Source: Flagellimonas profundi
GTDB taxonomy: Bacteria; Bacteroidota; Bacteroidia; Flavobacteriales; Flavobacteriaceae
Direction: 5' to 3'
Assembly (NCBI RefSeq): GCF_017313275.1
Contig: NZ_JAFLNM010000002.1
Coordinates: 186,001-250,000, forward strand
Length of the DNA: 64,000 nt
Part shown: one piece after another, positions 44,261 to 53,187 of the stretch
Layout: every line of letters begins with the position of its first letter
How positions within the stretch are numbered: position 1 is the stretch's first letter
The notes under the pieces: model-generated
The model's database searches: none
Told to the model about the DNA's origin: nothing
What the model saw: the letters and a program-made list of their open reading frames with translations, nothing else
Translations under genes and position numbers: made by a program

Positions 44261-44761
44261 ATGATAAGACGTGCAAAGATATCTGAAATACCCGATATCT
44301 TGACCATAACCCAGGCTTGTGCCAAAAAAATGCAGGAGAACGGTATTTTTCAATGGAACGAGCACTATCCGTCCGAAGAGGCGTTCATCAAAGACATTGA
44401 ACGGGATGAACTTTTTGTGATAGAAGAAAATAACGCCGTTCAGGGTACCATCGTCATTTCCACTGTAATGGATGAAGAATACAAGCCCATACAATGGCTG
44501 ACCCCAAACGGGAACAGCACCTATATCCACCGCCTTTCGGTTCACCCAGACCTTCAAGGCAAGGGACTGGCCCAACAACTTATGGATTTTGCCGAAAACT
44601 TTTCCAAAGAGAAAGGTTTTATCTCTGTGCGCTTGGACACTTTTTCGCAGAACAAAAGAAACCAACGTTTTTACGAACAAAGAGGGTATCAAAAACTCGG
44701 CAATATCTTCTTTCCCAAACAAAGCGAGCATCCTTTTCATTGTTATGAATTAGTGCTGTAA
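44261..44761 (+). CDS. GNAT-family N-acetyltransferase
   Basis: 166-aa acetyltransferase. N-terminal MIRRAKISEIPDILTITQAC and the acetyl-CoA-binding motif A RLSVHPDLQGKGLAQQLMDF with the Q/RxxGxG/A loop, then motif B QNKRNQRFYEQRGYQKLG. The acceptor substrate is not predictable. It is 12 bp upstream of the MATE gene and probably co-transcribed. Confidence 0.9.
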   Translation: MIRRAKISEIPDILTITQACAKKMQENGIFQWNEHYPSEEAFIKDIERDELFVIEENNAVQGTIVISTVMDEEYKPIQWLTPNGNSTYIHRLSVHPDLQGKGLAQQLMDFAENFSKEKGFISVRLDTFSQNKRNQRFYEQRGYQKLGNIFFPKQSEHPFHCYELVL

Positions 44762-44773
44762 CTTGCGCCCGAT

Positions 44774-46108
44774 TTGAGCACACAGGTAAATTTTAGGAGC
44801 ATTAACCAATTGGCAATTCCCGCAACCATTTCGGGCATTGCAGAACCTATCCTTTCCATTACGGATACGGCCATAGTGGGCAATATTCCGGTAGATGGTC
44901 TGGAATCGCTTGCGGCAGCCGGAATCGTGGGTTCCTTTTTGTCCATGCTTATTTGGGTACTGGGCCAGACCCGTAGCTCCATTTCCGCCATTATATCGCA
45001 ATATTTGGGTGCAGGACGACTGGACGAGGTTAAAAATATGCCCGCGCAGGCCATTTTCCTCAACATTCTTTTGAGCATTGTGGTACTGCTCACCACCATT
45101 TTCGTGATCGAGGAGATTTTTACGCTCTTCAATGCATCGGGAAAAATCTTGGAATACTGCGTTTCCTATTATTCCATTCGGGTTTGGGGGTTCCCACTCA
45201 CCCTGTTCACCTTTGCCGTGTTCGGTATATTCCGCGGGTTGCAGAACACTTTTTACCCCATGGTCATCGCTATGCTCGGTGCGGGTCTCAACATCCTGTT
45301 GGACTTTGTTTTGGTATACGGAATAGAAGGGTTTGTTCCCGCACTGTATTTGGAAGGTGCGGCGTGGGCCAGTTTAATTGCCCAGGCCATAATGGCCATA
45401 TTGGCGCTTATTTTATTGGTGAAGAAGACGGACATCAGCATGAAACTGACCTTTCCGCTGAACAAAGAGATCAAGCGACTTATTTTTATGAGTCTTAACC
45501 TTTTTGTGAGGACCCTGGCACTCAATGCCGCCTTGATGCTGGCCGTGCGTGAAGCCACCACATTGGGCGACCGCTTTATAGGGGCCCACACCATTGCCGT
45601 TAACCTTTGGTTGTTCGCCGCATTTTTTATTGATGGCTACGCCGCAGCGGGCAATAGTATGGGAGGTAAACTGTTGGGCGCTGAGGATTACGATGGGCTA
45701 TGGAAACTCGCCAAGACCATATTTAAATACGGAATGGTTGTAAGTCTTGCCCTCATGTGCATCGGTTTTATTTTGTATCGCCCCATTGGTCACCTTTTTT
45801 CGAATGAGGAAATCGTGCTCAACACCTTCTACAGCATTTTTTATATCGTGATCTTAGGATTGCCCATGAACACTTTGGCCTTTATTTTTGATGGGATTTT
45901 CAAAGGCATGGGCGAAATGAAATATCTGCGTAATGTGCTCCTGGCCGCTACCTTTTTAGGGTTTATTCCTTGTCTTTACCTAGGCATGTACCTAGGTCTT
46001 GGTTTTTATGCCATTTGGATCGCCTTTGTGGTCTGGATGATGATTCGCGGATTCTCCCTGGTCTGGAAATTTAGAAGAAAGTTCAGACCCTTGGTGCAAA
46101 ACCCTTAA
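44774..46108 (+). CDS. MATE-family efflux transporter (DinF-like)
   Basis: 444-aa transporter with 12 hydrophobic segments in two MatE repeats; each begins with a characteristic pattern (QLAIPATISGIAEPILSITD; and the second from FMSLNLFVRTLALNAALMLA). The sodium- or proton-coupled mechanism is not resolved by sequence. The start is TTG 44774 following the GNAT stop by 12 bp; no ATG is available before the first membrane helix. The sequence resembles the DinF subgroup. Confidence 0.9.
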   Translation: MSTQVNFRSINQLAIPATISGIAEPILSITDTAIVGNIPVDGLESLAAAGIVGSFLSMLIWVLGQTRSSISAIISQYLGAGRLDEVKNMPAQAIFLNILLSIVVLLTTIFVIEEIFTLFNASGKILEYCVSYYSIRVWGFPLTLFTFAVFGIFRGLQNTFYPMVIAMLGAGLNILLDFVLVYGIEGFVPALYLEGAAWASLIAQAIMAILALILLVKKTDISMKLTFPLNKEIKRLIFMSLNLFVRTLALNAALMLAVREATTLGDRFIGAHTIAVNLWLFAAFFIDGYAAAGNSMGGKLLGAEDYDGLWKLAKTIFKYGMVVSLALMCIGFILYRPIGHLFSNEEIVLNTFYSIFYIVILGLPMNTLAFIFDGIFKGMGEMKYLRNVLLAATFLGFIPCLYLGMYLGLGFYAIWIAFVVWMMIRGFSLVWKFRRKFRPLVQNP

Positions 46109-46142
46109 TTTAGTGCCCACAGACATCTGATAATCAATTTTA

Positions 46143-46910
46143 ATGACAACAGATAGAACCAACGGAAGTTTATATACCCATATAGAAAATAGGATTGCCA
46201 CGGTCGAATTTGGCCATCCGGCCAGTAACTCCTTTGTGTCCGAATTATTGGCCAGACTCGCCAAGGAATTTGACAAGCTCGGGATTAACGATGAGGTTTC
46301 GGTTATTGTCTTAAAATCCGAAGGGGAAAGAGCTTTTTGTGCAGGTGCCTCTTTTGATGAATTGGTGGCCGTTTCGAATTTGGAAGAAGGCAAGCAGTTT
46401 TTTAGCGGCTTCGCCAATGTGATCAATGCCATGCGCAAGTGTCCCAAACCAATCATAGGTCGGGTCCAAGGGAAAACCGTTGGTGGCGGGGTCGGATTGG
46501 CCTCGGCCTGCGATTATGTGCACGCAACCGAAGCAGCAGCCATCAAACTATCCGAGATTTCCATAGGAATAGGTCCGTTTGTTATCGCTCCCGCCGTGGA
46601 ACGTAAAATGGGAAAAGCCGCTTTGGCAGAACTTACTTTGTATCCCACGGAGTGGAAAAACGCCTATTGGGCCAAAGAACAAGGCCTCTACGCCAAGGTA
46701 TACGACTCCATTTCCGAAATGGACAAAGAGCTGGAAATTCATCTGCAAAAACTGGCAACCTATAACCCTGAAGCTCTCGCTGAAATGAAAAAAGTATTGT
46801 GGGAAGGAACCGAGCACTGGGACGACCTATTGTTGGAGCGTGCCGAAGCATCAGGACGATTGGCACTCTCCCCAAACACTAAAAAAGCATTGGAAAAGTT
46901 TAAAAAATAA
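46143..46910 (+). CDS. Enoyl-CoA hydratase/isomerase family protein
   Basis: 255-aa crotonase-fold protein. Oxyanion-hole residues in AFCAGASFDEL and GKTVGGGVGLASACDYVHA; one acidic residue at the active-site position in LSEISIGIGP. The second catalytic Glu of true hydratases (in GG.G.CE.A) is replaced, with Ala-Ser-Ala-Cys-Asp in that helix, so it could be an isomerase or a hydrolase rather than a hydratase. Beta-oxidation or amino-acid degradation are both possible. Confidence 0.85.
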   Translation: MTTDRTNGSLYTHIENRIATVEFGHPASNSFVSELLARLAKEFDKLGINDEVSVIVLKSEGERAFCAGASFDELVAVSNLEEGKQFFSGFANVINAMRKCPKPIIGRVQGKTVGGGVGLASACDYVHATEAAAIKLSEISIGIGPFVIAPAVERKMGKAALAELTLYPTEWKNAYWAKEQGLYAKVYDSISEMDKELEIHLQKLATYNPEALAEMKKVLWEGTEHWDDLLLERAEASGRLALSPNTKKALEKFKK

Positions 46911-46918
46911 AAGAAATT

Positions 46919-47011
46919 ATGACTGATTTATTGTTCCCCATATTGGCCCTTTTCGTGATTGTGGTGTATGTGGTCAACAGAGTACGAAGCAACCGACGTT
47001 ACAAAAAATAA
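46919..47011 (+). CDS. Tiny 30-aa single-span membrane protein
   Basis: ATG 46919 to TAA 47011, starting 8 bp after the crotonase stop. The product begins MTDLLFPILALFVIVVYVVN and ends in a strongly basic tail (RVRSNRRYKK), the textbook shape of a small inner-membrane protein with its positive end in the cytoplasm. The A-rich leader TAAAAGAAATT is typical for Bacteroidota translation starts. Too short for family assignment. Confidence 0.6.
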   Translation: MTDLLFPILALFVIVVYVVNRVRSNRRYKK

Positions 47012-47039
47012 TATATATAATATATATTTTATATATTTG
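47011..47039 (+). promoter_or_regulatory. AT-rich promoter/operator region of the toxin-antitoxin pair
   Basis: A run of TA steps ending in TATATTTG (47032-47039), an exact TAnnTTTG -7 box, 29 bp before the antitoxin ATG. No TTG lies 19 bp upstream; the near-palindromic TA run could instead be the operator for the antitoxin. Confidence 0.5.
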
Positions 47040-47068
47040 TTGGTATAGAATTTGAGAGACCAAGTTTT

Positions 47069-47329
47069 ATGGGACATGTTAAAAAACTGATTGAAGTCGA
47101 TAAGTCACTGGTAGTAAAACTCAAAGTGCTTTCCGCTTTTGAAAACTTGAGCGTTAAGGCCTTGATGGAAAAGGCTGTGGTTGAATATGTGAAAAACAAA
47201 GAACTGGAACGTTTCGAAAAGCTATCAGAAGAAGAGAAGGAAGACCTTGGGCTTCTACTTTTGATGCAACAAACAGACAAAAAAGACTTTGTCAGTGAGG
47301 AAGATGTCTTTAAAGTTCTTGATGAATGA
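47069..47329 (+). CDS. Antitoxin-like partner of a RelE/ParE toxin
   Basis: 86-aa protein with a short N-terminal strand followed by helices (KKLIEVDKSLVVKLKVLSAF, then ENLSVKALMEKAVVEYVKN), compatible with a ribbon-helix-helix DNA-binding antitoxin, and an acidic C-terminal tail (KKDFVSEEDVFKVLDE) as expected for toxin neutralisation. It overlaps the toxin gene by ATGA and is first in the operon. Likely autoregulates through the TA-rich upstream region. Confidence 0.78.
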   Translation: MGHVKKLIEVDKSLVVKLKVLSAFENLSVKALMEKAVVEYVKNKELERFEKLSEEEKEDLGLLLLMQQTDKKDFVSEEDVFKVLDE

Positions 47330-47592
47330 AAATCAAATATCATAAATCACTTGAAAAAGATTTAAGAAAGATTAATGATAAAAAGATAAAGCAAAAGTTG
47401 AAGCTTATCATTCTCGAAATGAAAGAGGCCAAGGTTTTGGACGAGCTTAAATCCATTAAGAAACTAGCAGGACACCCGAATGCTTTCAGAATGCGAATAG
47501 GTTCATACCGACTTGGTTTTTATTACGAAAACAATACCCTAATATTGTCTCGTTTTGTAAAACGAAATGACATCTATAAACTTTTTCCGTAG
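47326..47592 (+). CDS. RelE/ParE-family toxin
   Basis: 88-aa basic protein with the family layout: KIKYHKSLEKDLRKINDKKI helices, LDELKSIKKLAGHPNAFRMR, and the C-terminal strand pattern IGSYRLGFYYENNTLILSRF then VKRNDIYKLFP. The Arg residues in FRMRIGSYRLGF match the usual RIGDYRI core. It is probably a ribosome-dependent mRNA nuclease or gyrase inhibitor; sequence alone does not separate RelE from ParE. Overlaps the antitoxin by 4 bp. Confidence 0.85.
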   Translation: MKIKYHKSLEKDLRKINDKKIKQKLKLIILEMKEAKVLDELKSIKKLAGHPNAFRMRIGSYRLGFYYENNTLILSRFVKRNDIYKLFP

Positions 47593-47597
47593 ACCCA

Positions 47598-48365
47598 TTG
47601 GACAACATCTCACTTCCTAAAGGCAAAAAAGTCTATTTCGCGAGCGATAACCACCTCGGGGCACCCACCCGAAAGGACAGTTTGCCCCGTGAGAAAAAAT
47701 TTGTGGCCTGGCTCGACTCCATTAAGGATGATGCCGCGGCCATTTTTTTAATGGGCGACCTTTTTGACTTTTGGTTCGAGTATAAGACCGTGGTTCCCAA
47801 AGGCTTTACACGTACCTTGGGGAAACTCGCCGAACTATCGGATATGGGCATTCCCATTTCCTATTTTGTGGGCAATCACGATCTTTGGATGAACGGGTAT
47901 TTTGAAGAAGAGCTCAACATTCCCGTGTACCACAAACCGCAGCAGTTCCTTATCAACGATACTTCCTTTTTTATCGGCCATGGCGATGGCTTGGGTCCAC
48001 ACGACAAAGGTTTTAAACGCATGAAAAAGGTGTTTACCAATCCGGTCGCAAAATGGTTTTTTAAGTGGCTGCACCCGGACTTGGGCGTTCGTTTAGGGCA
48101 ACATCTATCCGTGAACAATAAGATAATTTCTGGCGAAGCTGATGCCAAATTCTTGGGCGAGGACAAGGAATGGCTGATCTTATATGCCAAGCGCAAGTTG
48201 GAGCAACAACACTATGATCATTTTATTTTTGGTCATCGCCACCTGCCCATGGAAATCAAACTCAACGAAAAGTCCACCTACACCAATCTTGGGGATTGGA
48301 TTTCCTATTTTACCTACGCTGTTTTTGATGGGGAAAAGTTGACTTTGGAGAAACTGGAAGATTAA
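47598..48365 (+). CDS. lpxH: UDP-2,3-diacylglucosamine diphosphatase-like metallophosphoesterase
   Basis: 255-aa metallophosphoesterase with all metal motifs: SDNHLG, FLMGDLFDFWFEY, VGNHDLW, IGHGDGLG and FGHRHLP. The FDFWFEY and GDGLGPHD context fits the LpxH branch, which hydrolyses UDP-2,3-diacylglucosamine in lipid A synthesis at the inner membrane. The start is TTG 47598 (MDNISLPKGKKVYFASDNHL), only 6 bp after the toxin stop. Its 3' end overlaps the convergent MFS gene by 4 bp. Confidence 0.85.
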   Translation: MDNISLPKGKKVYFASDNHLGAPTRKDSLPREKKFVAWLDSIKDDAAAIFLMGDLFDFWFEYKTVVPKGFTRTLGKLAELSDMGIPISYFVGNHDLWMNGYFEEELNIPVYHKPQQFLINDTSFFIGHGDGLGPHDKGFKRMKKVFTNPVAKWFFKWLHPDLGVRLGQHLSVNNKIISGEADAKFLGEDKEWLILYAKRKLEQQHYDHFIFGHRHLPMEIKLNEKSTYTNLGDWISYFTYAVFDGEKLTLEKLED

Positions 48366-49621
48366 TCCTCCTTTTCGTGCAAATCAATATCATCCTGAAG
48401 GTCCAATCGCCTGAAGGTCGGCGATACAATTGCGGTTGTACCGGCCGTAAGCAAGGTCATGCATCCACCAAAAACCACCGCAGTTACAGTTCCCAATAGT
48501 TTAGCGGCCAATCCACTTTCAAAAGCGCCTAACTCATTGGACGAACCCACGAACATGGAATTTACGGAAGCCACCCTGCCGCGCATATTGTCAGGAGTCT
48601 TTAATTGTAAAATGGTCTGGCGAATGATCATGGAAACACCATCCACGGCACCACTGAGGAACAGGGCGATCACCGATAACCAAAACAGTTCCGACAATCC
48701 GAAAACGATAATGCATATTCCAAAAGCAAACACCGCCATCAGCAATTTTTTACCAGCGTTTCTGTGCAGCGGAAACCTCGTGGAGCCCAACATGGTAATG
48801 GAAGCTCCAACAGCTGGGGCCGCCCTTAAAATTCCAAATCCTTCGGAGCCCACATGTAAAATATCCTGGGCATAAACGGGCAATAGGGCCACGGCACCAC
48901 CAAAAAGTACGGCGATCATATCCAAAGTAAGCGCCCCAAAAATGGCCTTGTTTCCAAAAACAAATTTGAGTCCATCCCGTAAACTTTGGAATACAGGCTC
49001 ACCAATTTTTGGATTCATAATGGGTTTTTTGGGTATCTGGAATAGAAAGATCAAAGCGAATAAAGAAAACCCGAAAATAACGCACATGCTCCAATGCACT
49101 CCGATCCAACTAATGGAAAATCCTGCCAGCGCAGGTCCCAAAACCGATGCCAACTGCCAAGTGGAACTGCTCCAGGTAGCTGCATTCGGATATATCTTTT
49201 TGGGAACGATCAACGCAATCAACGAAAATATGGTGGGGCCTAAAAACGAGCGCACAAATCCACCTAAAAATACCAAGGCATATATGGAATACAGTATGGT
49301 TTTAGAGGCCCATGCTTCTTCAAGCCCTGGCCAACTCAACAAGAACAGCCCAAGACTGATCACCGAGAATCCGGCAATACAAGTAACCAACAGGTTTCTT
49401 TTTTCCCGTTGATCAACAATATGACCTGCAAAAAGGGCCATGCTCACCGCTGGAATCACTTCCATCAATCCGATAATACCCAATGAAAGTGGGTCTTTGG
49501 TCAAGGAGTAGACTTGCCATTCAATAACAATAAACTGCATGGACCATGCAAATACCATGGCAAAGCGAACAATTAAAAATATGTTGAATTCCTTATAGCG
49601 AAGTGCTGCGTAGGGGTCCAT
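48362..49621 (-). CDS. MFS transporter, EntS/MFS_3-like
   Basis: 419-aa transporter with 12 hydrophobic segments. The motif A-like loop after TM2 is AGHIVDQREKRNLLV and the C-terminal half has LKTPDNMRGRVASVNSMFVG, typical of the MFS_3 family that includes enterobactin exporters and macrolide exporters. Substrate unknown. It lies 6 bp downstream of recJ on the same strand and is probably in its operon. Confidence 0.9.
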   Translation of the reverse strand: MDPYAALRYKEFNIFLIVRFAMVFAWSMQFIVIEWQVYSLTKDPLSLGIIGLMEVIPAVSMALFAGHIVDQREKRNLLVTCIAGFSVISLGLFLLSWPGLEEAWASKTILYSIYALVFLGGFVRSFLGPTIFSLIALIVPKKIYPNAATWSSSTWQLASVLGPALAGFSISWIGVHWSMCVIFGFSLFALIFLFQIPKKPIMNPKIGEPVFQSLRDGLKFVFGNKAIFGALTLDMIAVLFGGAVALLPVYAQDILHVGSEGFGILRAAPAVGASITMLGSTRFPLHRNAGKKLLMAVFAFGICIIVFGLSELFWLSVIALFLSGAVDGVSMIIRQTILQLKTPDNMRGRVASVNSMFVGSSNELGAFESGLAAKLLGTVTAVVFGGCMTLLTAGTTAIVSPTFRRLDLQDDIDLHEKED

Positions 49622-49627
49622 AAATAG

Positions 49628-51316
49628 CTAGCGAATATCTCTTAGTTTTAGTTGAAGGCTCACCGTTCCGTTCCATTCATTTTCGTCCAACGAAAATACG
49701 GCATCAAACGGTTTTATTCCCTTAACCCTGGCTAATTTATCACCCAAATTAAAACCAATGCCCCCAATGGGATTGGAACCTGGCTGATAGAGACTGCATT
49801 TTAAATGTTTTTCACCTTCCCCAACTCCGCGGGCATAGCCCGTATCCTTTAATCCTTCGGCCATAAAAACAGGGGTCATATTTCCAGGGCCAAACGGGGC
49901 AAATTGCTTCAAGATTCGCATCAATTTTGGCGTAATCTGATGCATTGAGATTTTGGCATCCACAGAAATTTCGGGCTGTAACAGTTTTGGGTCGATGGTT
50001 TCCGACACCACTTTTTCGAATTGTTCTTTAAAGGCTTCGTACTGCTCTTCCAACAAGGTAAGTCCTGCGGCATACATGTGCCCCCCGAACTGTTCCAAAC
50101 AATCGGAACAACCCTCTAGCGCATTGTAAATATCAAAACCCTTTACCGAACGGGCGGAAGCTGCCAATTTATCGCCGCTTTTAGTAAAAACCAAGGTAGG
50201 TCTGTAATACGTTTCCGTTAATCGTGATGCTACAATGCCTATTACACCTTTGTGCCAATTTTCGTTATAAACTACCGATGTGTACTTGTCCTCTTCCTTG
50301 TTTTCTTTGATTTGCACCAGGGCTGCTTGTGTGATTTCCTGATCTAAGCTTCTCCGTTCGGTATTGAACAGTTCAATTTCTGAGGCAAACTGCCGGGCTT
50401 GGGTAAAGTTGGTCTCGGTAAGCAAAGCAACGGCATGTTGACCGTGTTTCATCCGGCCTGCGGCATTGATTCGAGGGGCAATCATGAACACCACATCCGT
50501 AATGGTAAGTTCCCGTTTCTTTGTTTGATCGATCAGTGCTTTGATCCCTGTTCGCGGGTTTTCGTTGATGACCATCAGTCCATAATAGGCCAGTACACGG
50601 TTTTCCCCTGTAATCGGAACTATATCCGCTGCAATGGCGGTGGCCACTAGATCCAGATAAAGCAAAATGTCATCAACGGTCTTTCCCTGCTTGACAGCCA
50701 GCGCCTGAATCAGTTTAAAGCCAACGCCACATCCGCAAAGTTCTTTGTACGGATATGCACAATCGTCCTGTTTGGGATCTAGAACCGCAACGGCATTGGG
50801 CAATTTTTGGCCCGGTCGGTGGTGATCGCAAACGATGACATCAATACCATTTTCCTTGGCGTATTTTATCTGGTCAATGGCCTTGATGCCACAATCCAGG
50901 GCAATCATGAGGCTAACATCATTGTCCGCAGCAAAATCGATTCCCTGGAAGGAAACACCGTATCCCTCCAAATAACGGTCGGGTATGTAGGTCGCTACAT
51001 TAGGATAGGTTTCCAATAGGTAGGAGCTCATCAAAGCTACCGAAGTGGTTCCATCCACATCATAATCCCCATAAACCAATATGTTTTCCCCATTGGACAT
51101 GGCCTGGTCTATCCGCTCAACGGCTTTTTGCATGTCCTTCATCAAAAAAGGATCGTGCAATTGGCTCAGTTCTGGGCGGAAGAATGCCTTGGCCTCTTCG
51201 TAGTTGGTTATTCCCCGCTGAATCAATAATTGAGCTACCAAATCATCTACTCCCAATGCTTCAGAAAGATGGTCAATGGATTCTTGTTCAGGTTTTGGTT
51301 TTATGGTCCAACGCAT
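49628..51316 (-). CDS. recJ: Single-stranded-DNA-specific exonuclease RecJ
   Basis: 562-aa 5'-3' exonuclease. DHH-family motifs: VYGDYDVDGTTSVALM, ALDCGIKAIDQ, the DHH itself in VCDHHRPGQ, and MIAPRINAAGRMKHG, with the DHHA1 segment GIVASRLTETYYRPTLV and QFGGHMYAAGLT. Function: DNA repair and recombination. First gene before the MFS transporter; YhhN-family gene is 9 bp upstream. Confidence 0.96.
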   Translation of the reverse strand: MRWTIKPKPEQESIDHLSEALGVDDLVAQLLIQRGITNYEEAKAFFRPELSQLHDPFLMKDMQKAVERIDQAMSNGENILVYGDYDVDGTTSVALMSSYLLETYPNVATYIPDRYLEGYGVSFQGIDFAADNDVSLMIALDCGIKAIDQIKYAKENGIDVIVCDHHRPGQKLPNAVAVLDPKQDDCAYPYKELCGCGVGFKLIQALAVKQGKTVDDILLYLDLVATAIAADIVPITGENRVLAYYGLMVINENPRTGIKALIDQTKKRELTITDVVFMIAPRINAAGRMKHGQHAVALLTETNFTQARQFASEIELFNTERRSLDQEITQAALVQIKENKEEDKYTSVVYNENWHKGVIGIVASRLTETYYRPTLVFTKSGDKLAASARSVKGFDIYNALEGCSDCLEQFGGHMYAAGLTLLEEQYEAFKEQFEKVVSETIDPKLLQPEISVDAKISMHQITPKLMRILKQFAPFGPGNMTPVFMAEGLKDTGYARGVGEGEKHLKCSLYQPGSNPIGGIGFNLGDKLARVKGIKPFDAVFSLDENEWNGTVSLQLKLRDIR

Positions 51317-51325
51317 ATCAGGTTA

Positions 51326-51997
51326 TTAATTTGGATTTGGGAGGTTGCTTTCAAATCTTTTGATGAGTGAAAATGTAATAAAAATATGGGCGAGGTAGTA
51401 GGTTGGTGTAATCAGAAAATCGAAGGTATGATAATCCACAAATTCTTTAAAAGCAATTATGGTATCAGAAAAAATAATCAGGGAAATCCCCAAAATAAAA
51501 CCTTGTTTTGCGGCTAGGCCACCCCTCATCCCAACGGCCGCTCCCAAAGAAAAACAGGAGATGAGCAAATACACCAAAGATGCGACCATCAAAGGAACAT
51601 CGGTAAAATTGGGATAGAGCACCAAAAAGAAAAATGCCAAATAGGCCACCAGCAAAATTCCAGTGAAGACTACTTTTATATGGCCGTTGAACAAAGCGTA
51701 AAGCAAATACCCTACATGCGCCAGAAAAAAAAGGGCAATTCCTTTTATGAACATGAGGCTGTTCCCGTTCATGTTGGATAAAAACCAATCCCCTACGATG
51801 GAAAACAAAAATGCCGCAAAAATCCACCAAGTATCCTTAGCGCTGTTTTTTAATTGGCGATTAAGCACAAGGATGATAATAATCCCCATGCTTGCGGTAC
51901 CTGATTTAAAGATAAAGTTTGAGGTAGCCACACCCAGTATTGCTAGAGTGGTTGAAATTGCCAACAGCAGATATAACCCATTCTTTTTTAGCCACAT
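51326..51997 (-). CDS. Second YhhN/TMEM86-family membrane protein
   Basis: 223-aa polytopic protein with eight hydrophobic segments and the family motifs FSIVGDWFLSNMNGN, FLAHVGYLLYALF and IIFSDTIIAFKEF. It is a distant paralogue of the protein at 10018-10692. It precedes recJ and the MFS gene in one minus-strand operon. Lysoplasmalogenase activity is only putative. Confidence 0.82.
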   Translation of the reverse strand: MWLKKNGLYLLLAISTTLAILGVATSNFIFKSGTASMGIIIILVLNRQLKNSAKDTWWIFAAFLFSIVGDWFLSNMNGNSLMFIKGIALFFLAHVGYLLYALFNGHIKVVFTGILLVAYLAFFFLVLYPNFTDVPLMVASLVYLLISCFSLGAAVGMRGGLAAKQGFILGISLIIFSDTIIAFKEFVDYHTFDFLITPTYYLAHIFITFSLIKRFESNLPNPN

Positions 51998-52096
51998 TTG
52001 ACCTTAATTTTAATGTTGACAGCGAAAAACAAAGGCTTGATTAAAAAGCCCGTGTCACCAAAAAGGAACTAGAGGTTATTGCCCTTGGTGCTTTGC

Positions 52097-52519
52097 TTAT
52101 TTCTTGTGATAGAAAATCTTAATGTCCAATTTGGCAAATTTTCTGAACATTTCCATAACACCGCAATATTTTTCTACGGAAAGATCTACGGCTTTTTTAA
52201 GCTTTTCCTCCTTGAGGTTGGCTCCTGTAAAATGATACTCGATCACTGCGGAGTCATAGTATTTAGGGTGCTCATCGGTAAGATTGGCGATGGTCTCTAT
52301 CCTAAACTCATCCACTTCAAGCTTCATTTTTTTCATAAGTGAGGCTACGTCCAGTCCTGAACATCCTGCCAAGGAAGTTAGCATCAATGCCTTGGGGCGT
52401 AGTCCCCCACCTCCTCCTCCATGTTCTGGGGATGTATCAATTTTAATGGTGTGACCAGAAGGATTTGTGCTCTCAAAAGTGGTTCCACCCAACCATGTAG
52501 TAGTAACGTGATTTGTCAT
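52097..52519 (-). CDS. OsmC-family peroxiredoxin-like protein
   Basis: 140-aa protein with the two redox cysteines of the family in LAGCSGLDVASLMKKM and SVEKYCGVMEMF, and a glycine-rich loop before the first (HGGGGGGLRPKALML). Such proteins reduce organic hydroperoxides. It is divergent from the AhpD-like gene with 57 bp between starts, so a shared oxidative-stress control is plausible. Confidence 0.92.
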   Translation of the reverse strand: MTNHVTTTWLGGTTFESTNPSGHTIKIDTSPEHGGGGGGLRPKALMLTSLAGCSGLDVASLMKKMKLEVDEFRIETIANLTDEHPKYYDSAVIEYHFTGANLKEEKLKKAVDLSVEKYCGVMEMFRKFAKLDIKIFYHKK

Positions 52520-52576
52520 GAAATTAAATTTTTGTTTCTTGTAAGGGTATCAAAAATACAATATAAAATCTCATAC

Positions 52577-53179
52577 ATGGCCTTAGTAAACCCCCTTTCC
52601 CCCGATCACGACCCCGAAACCAGAGAACTGGCCGAGTTCTTTAACGAAACACTTGGGTTCTGTCCCAATTCCGTGCTAACAATGCAGCACAGACCGGCGA
52701 TATCCAAAGCGTTCATTAACCTTAACAAAGCCGTAATGACCAATGAGGGTCGTGTAACTTCTGCATTGAAACGAATGATTGCTTGGGTAAGCAGCAACGC
52801 TACGGGCTGTAGATATTGCCAGGCGCATGCCATTAGGGCAGCGGAGCGTTATGGCGCAAAACAAGAGCAATTGGACAATATTTGGGAATATAGGACCCAT
52901 AGTGCTTTTTCCGATGCGGAAAGGGCCGCACTGGATTTTGCCTTGGCGGCCTCACAGGTTCCGAATACCGTTAATGCAAACATTAAAAAGCGGTTGCACC
53001 AACATTGGAACGATGGGGAAATCGTGGAAATGATGGGGGTAATCTCACTTTTTGGGTACCTCAATCGCTGGAACGATTCTATGGGAACCAACATTGAAGA
53101 CGGTGCCGTGGAAAGTGCAGAAAAATATTTGGGCGAAGTAGGTTGGGAAAAAGGGAAGCACGATGGTTCCCGATATTAA
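52577..53179 (+). CDS. Carboxymuconolactone decarboxylase/AhpD-like protein
   Basis: 200-aa protein from ATG 52577 (MALVNPLSPDHDPETRELAE). The redox CxxC and histidine are in GCRYCQAHAIRAAERYG, the AhpD signature, so alkylhydroperoxidase-type activity is more likely than a decarboxylase. Upstream in-frame codons overlap the OsmC gene and are rejected. Pairing with divergent OsmC supports a peroxide-handling role, which is an inference. Confidence 0.88.
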   Translation: MALVNPLSPDHDPETRELAEFFNETLGFCPNSVLTMQHRPAISKAFINLNKAVMTNEGRVTSALKRMIAWVSSNATGCRYCQAHAIRAAERYGAKQEQLDNIWEYRTHSAFSDAERAALDFALAASQVPNTVNANIKKRLHQHWNDGEIVEMMGVISLFGYLNRWNDSMGTNIEDGAVESAEKYLGEVGWEKGKHDGSRY

Positions 53180-53187
53180 CGAGACCG

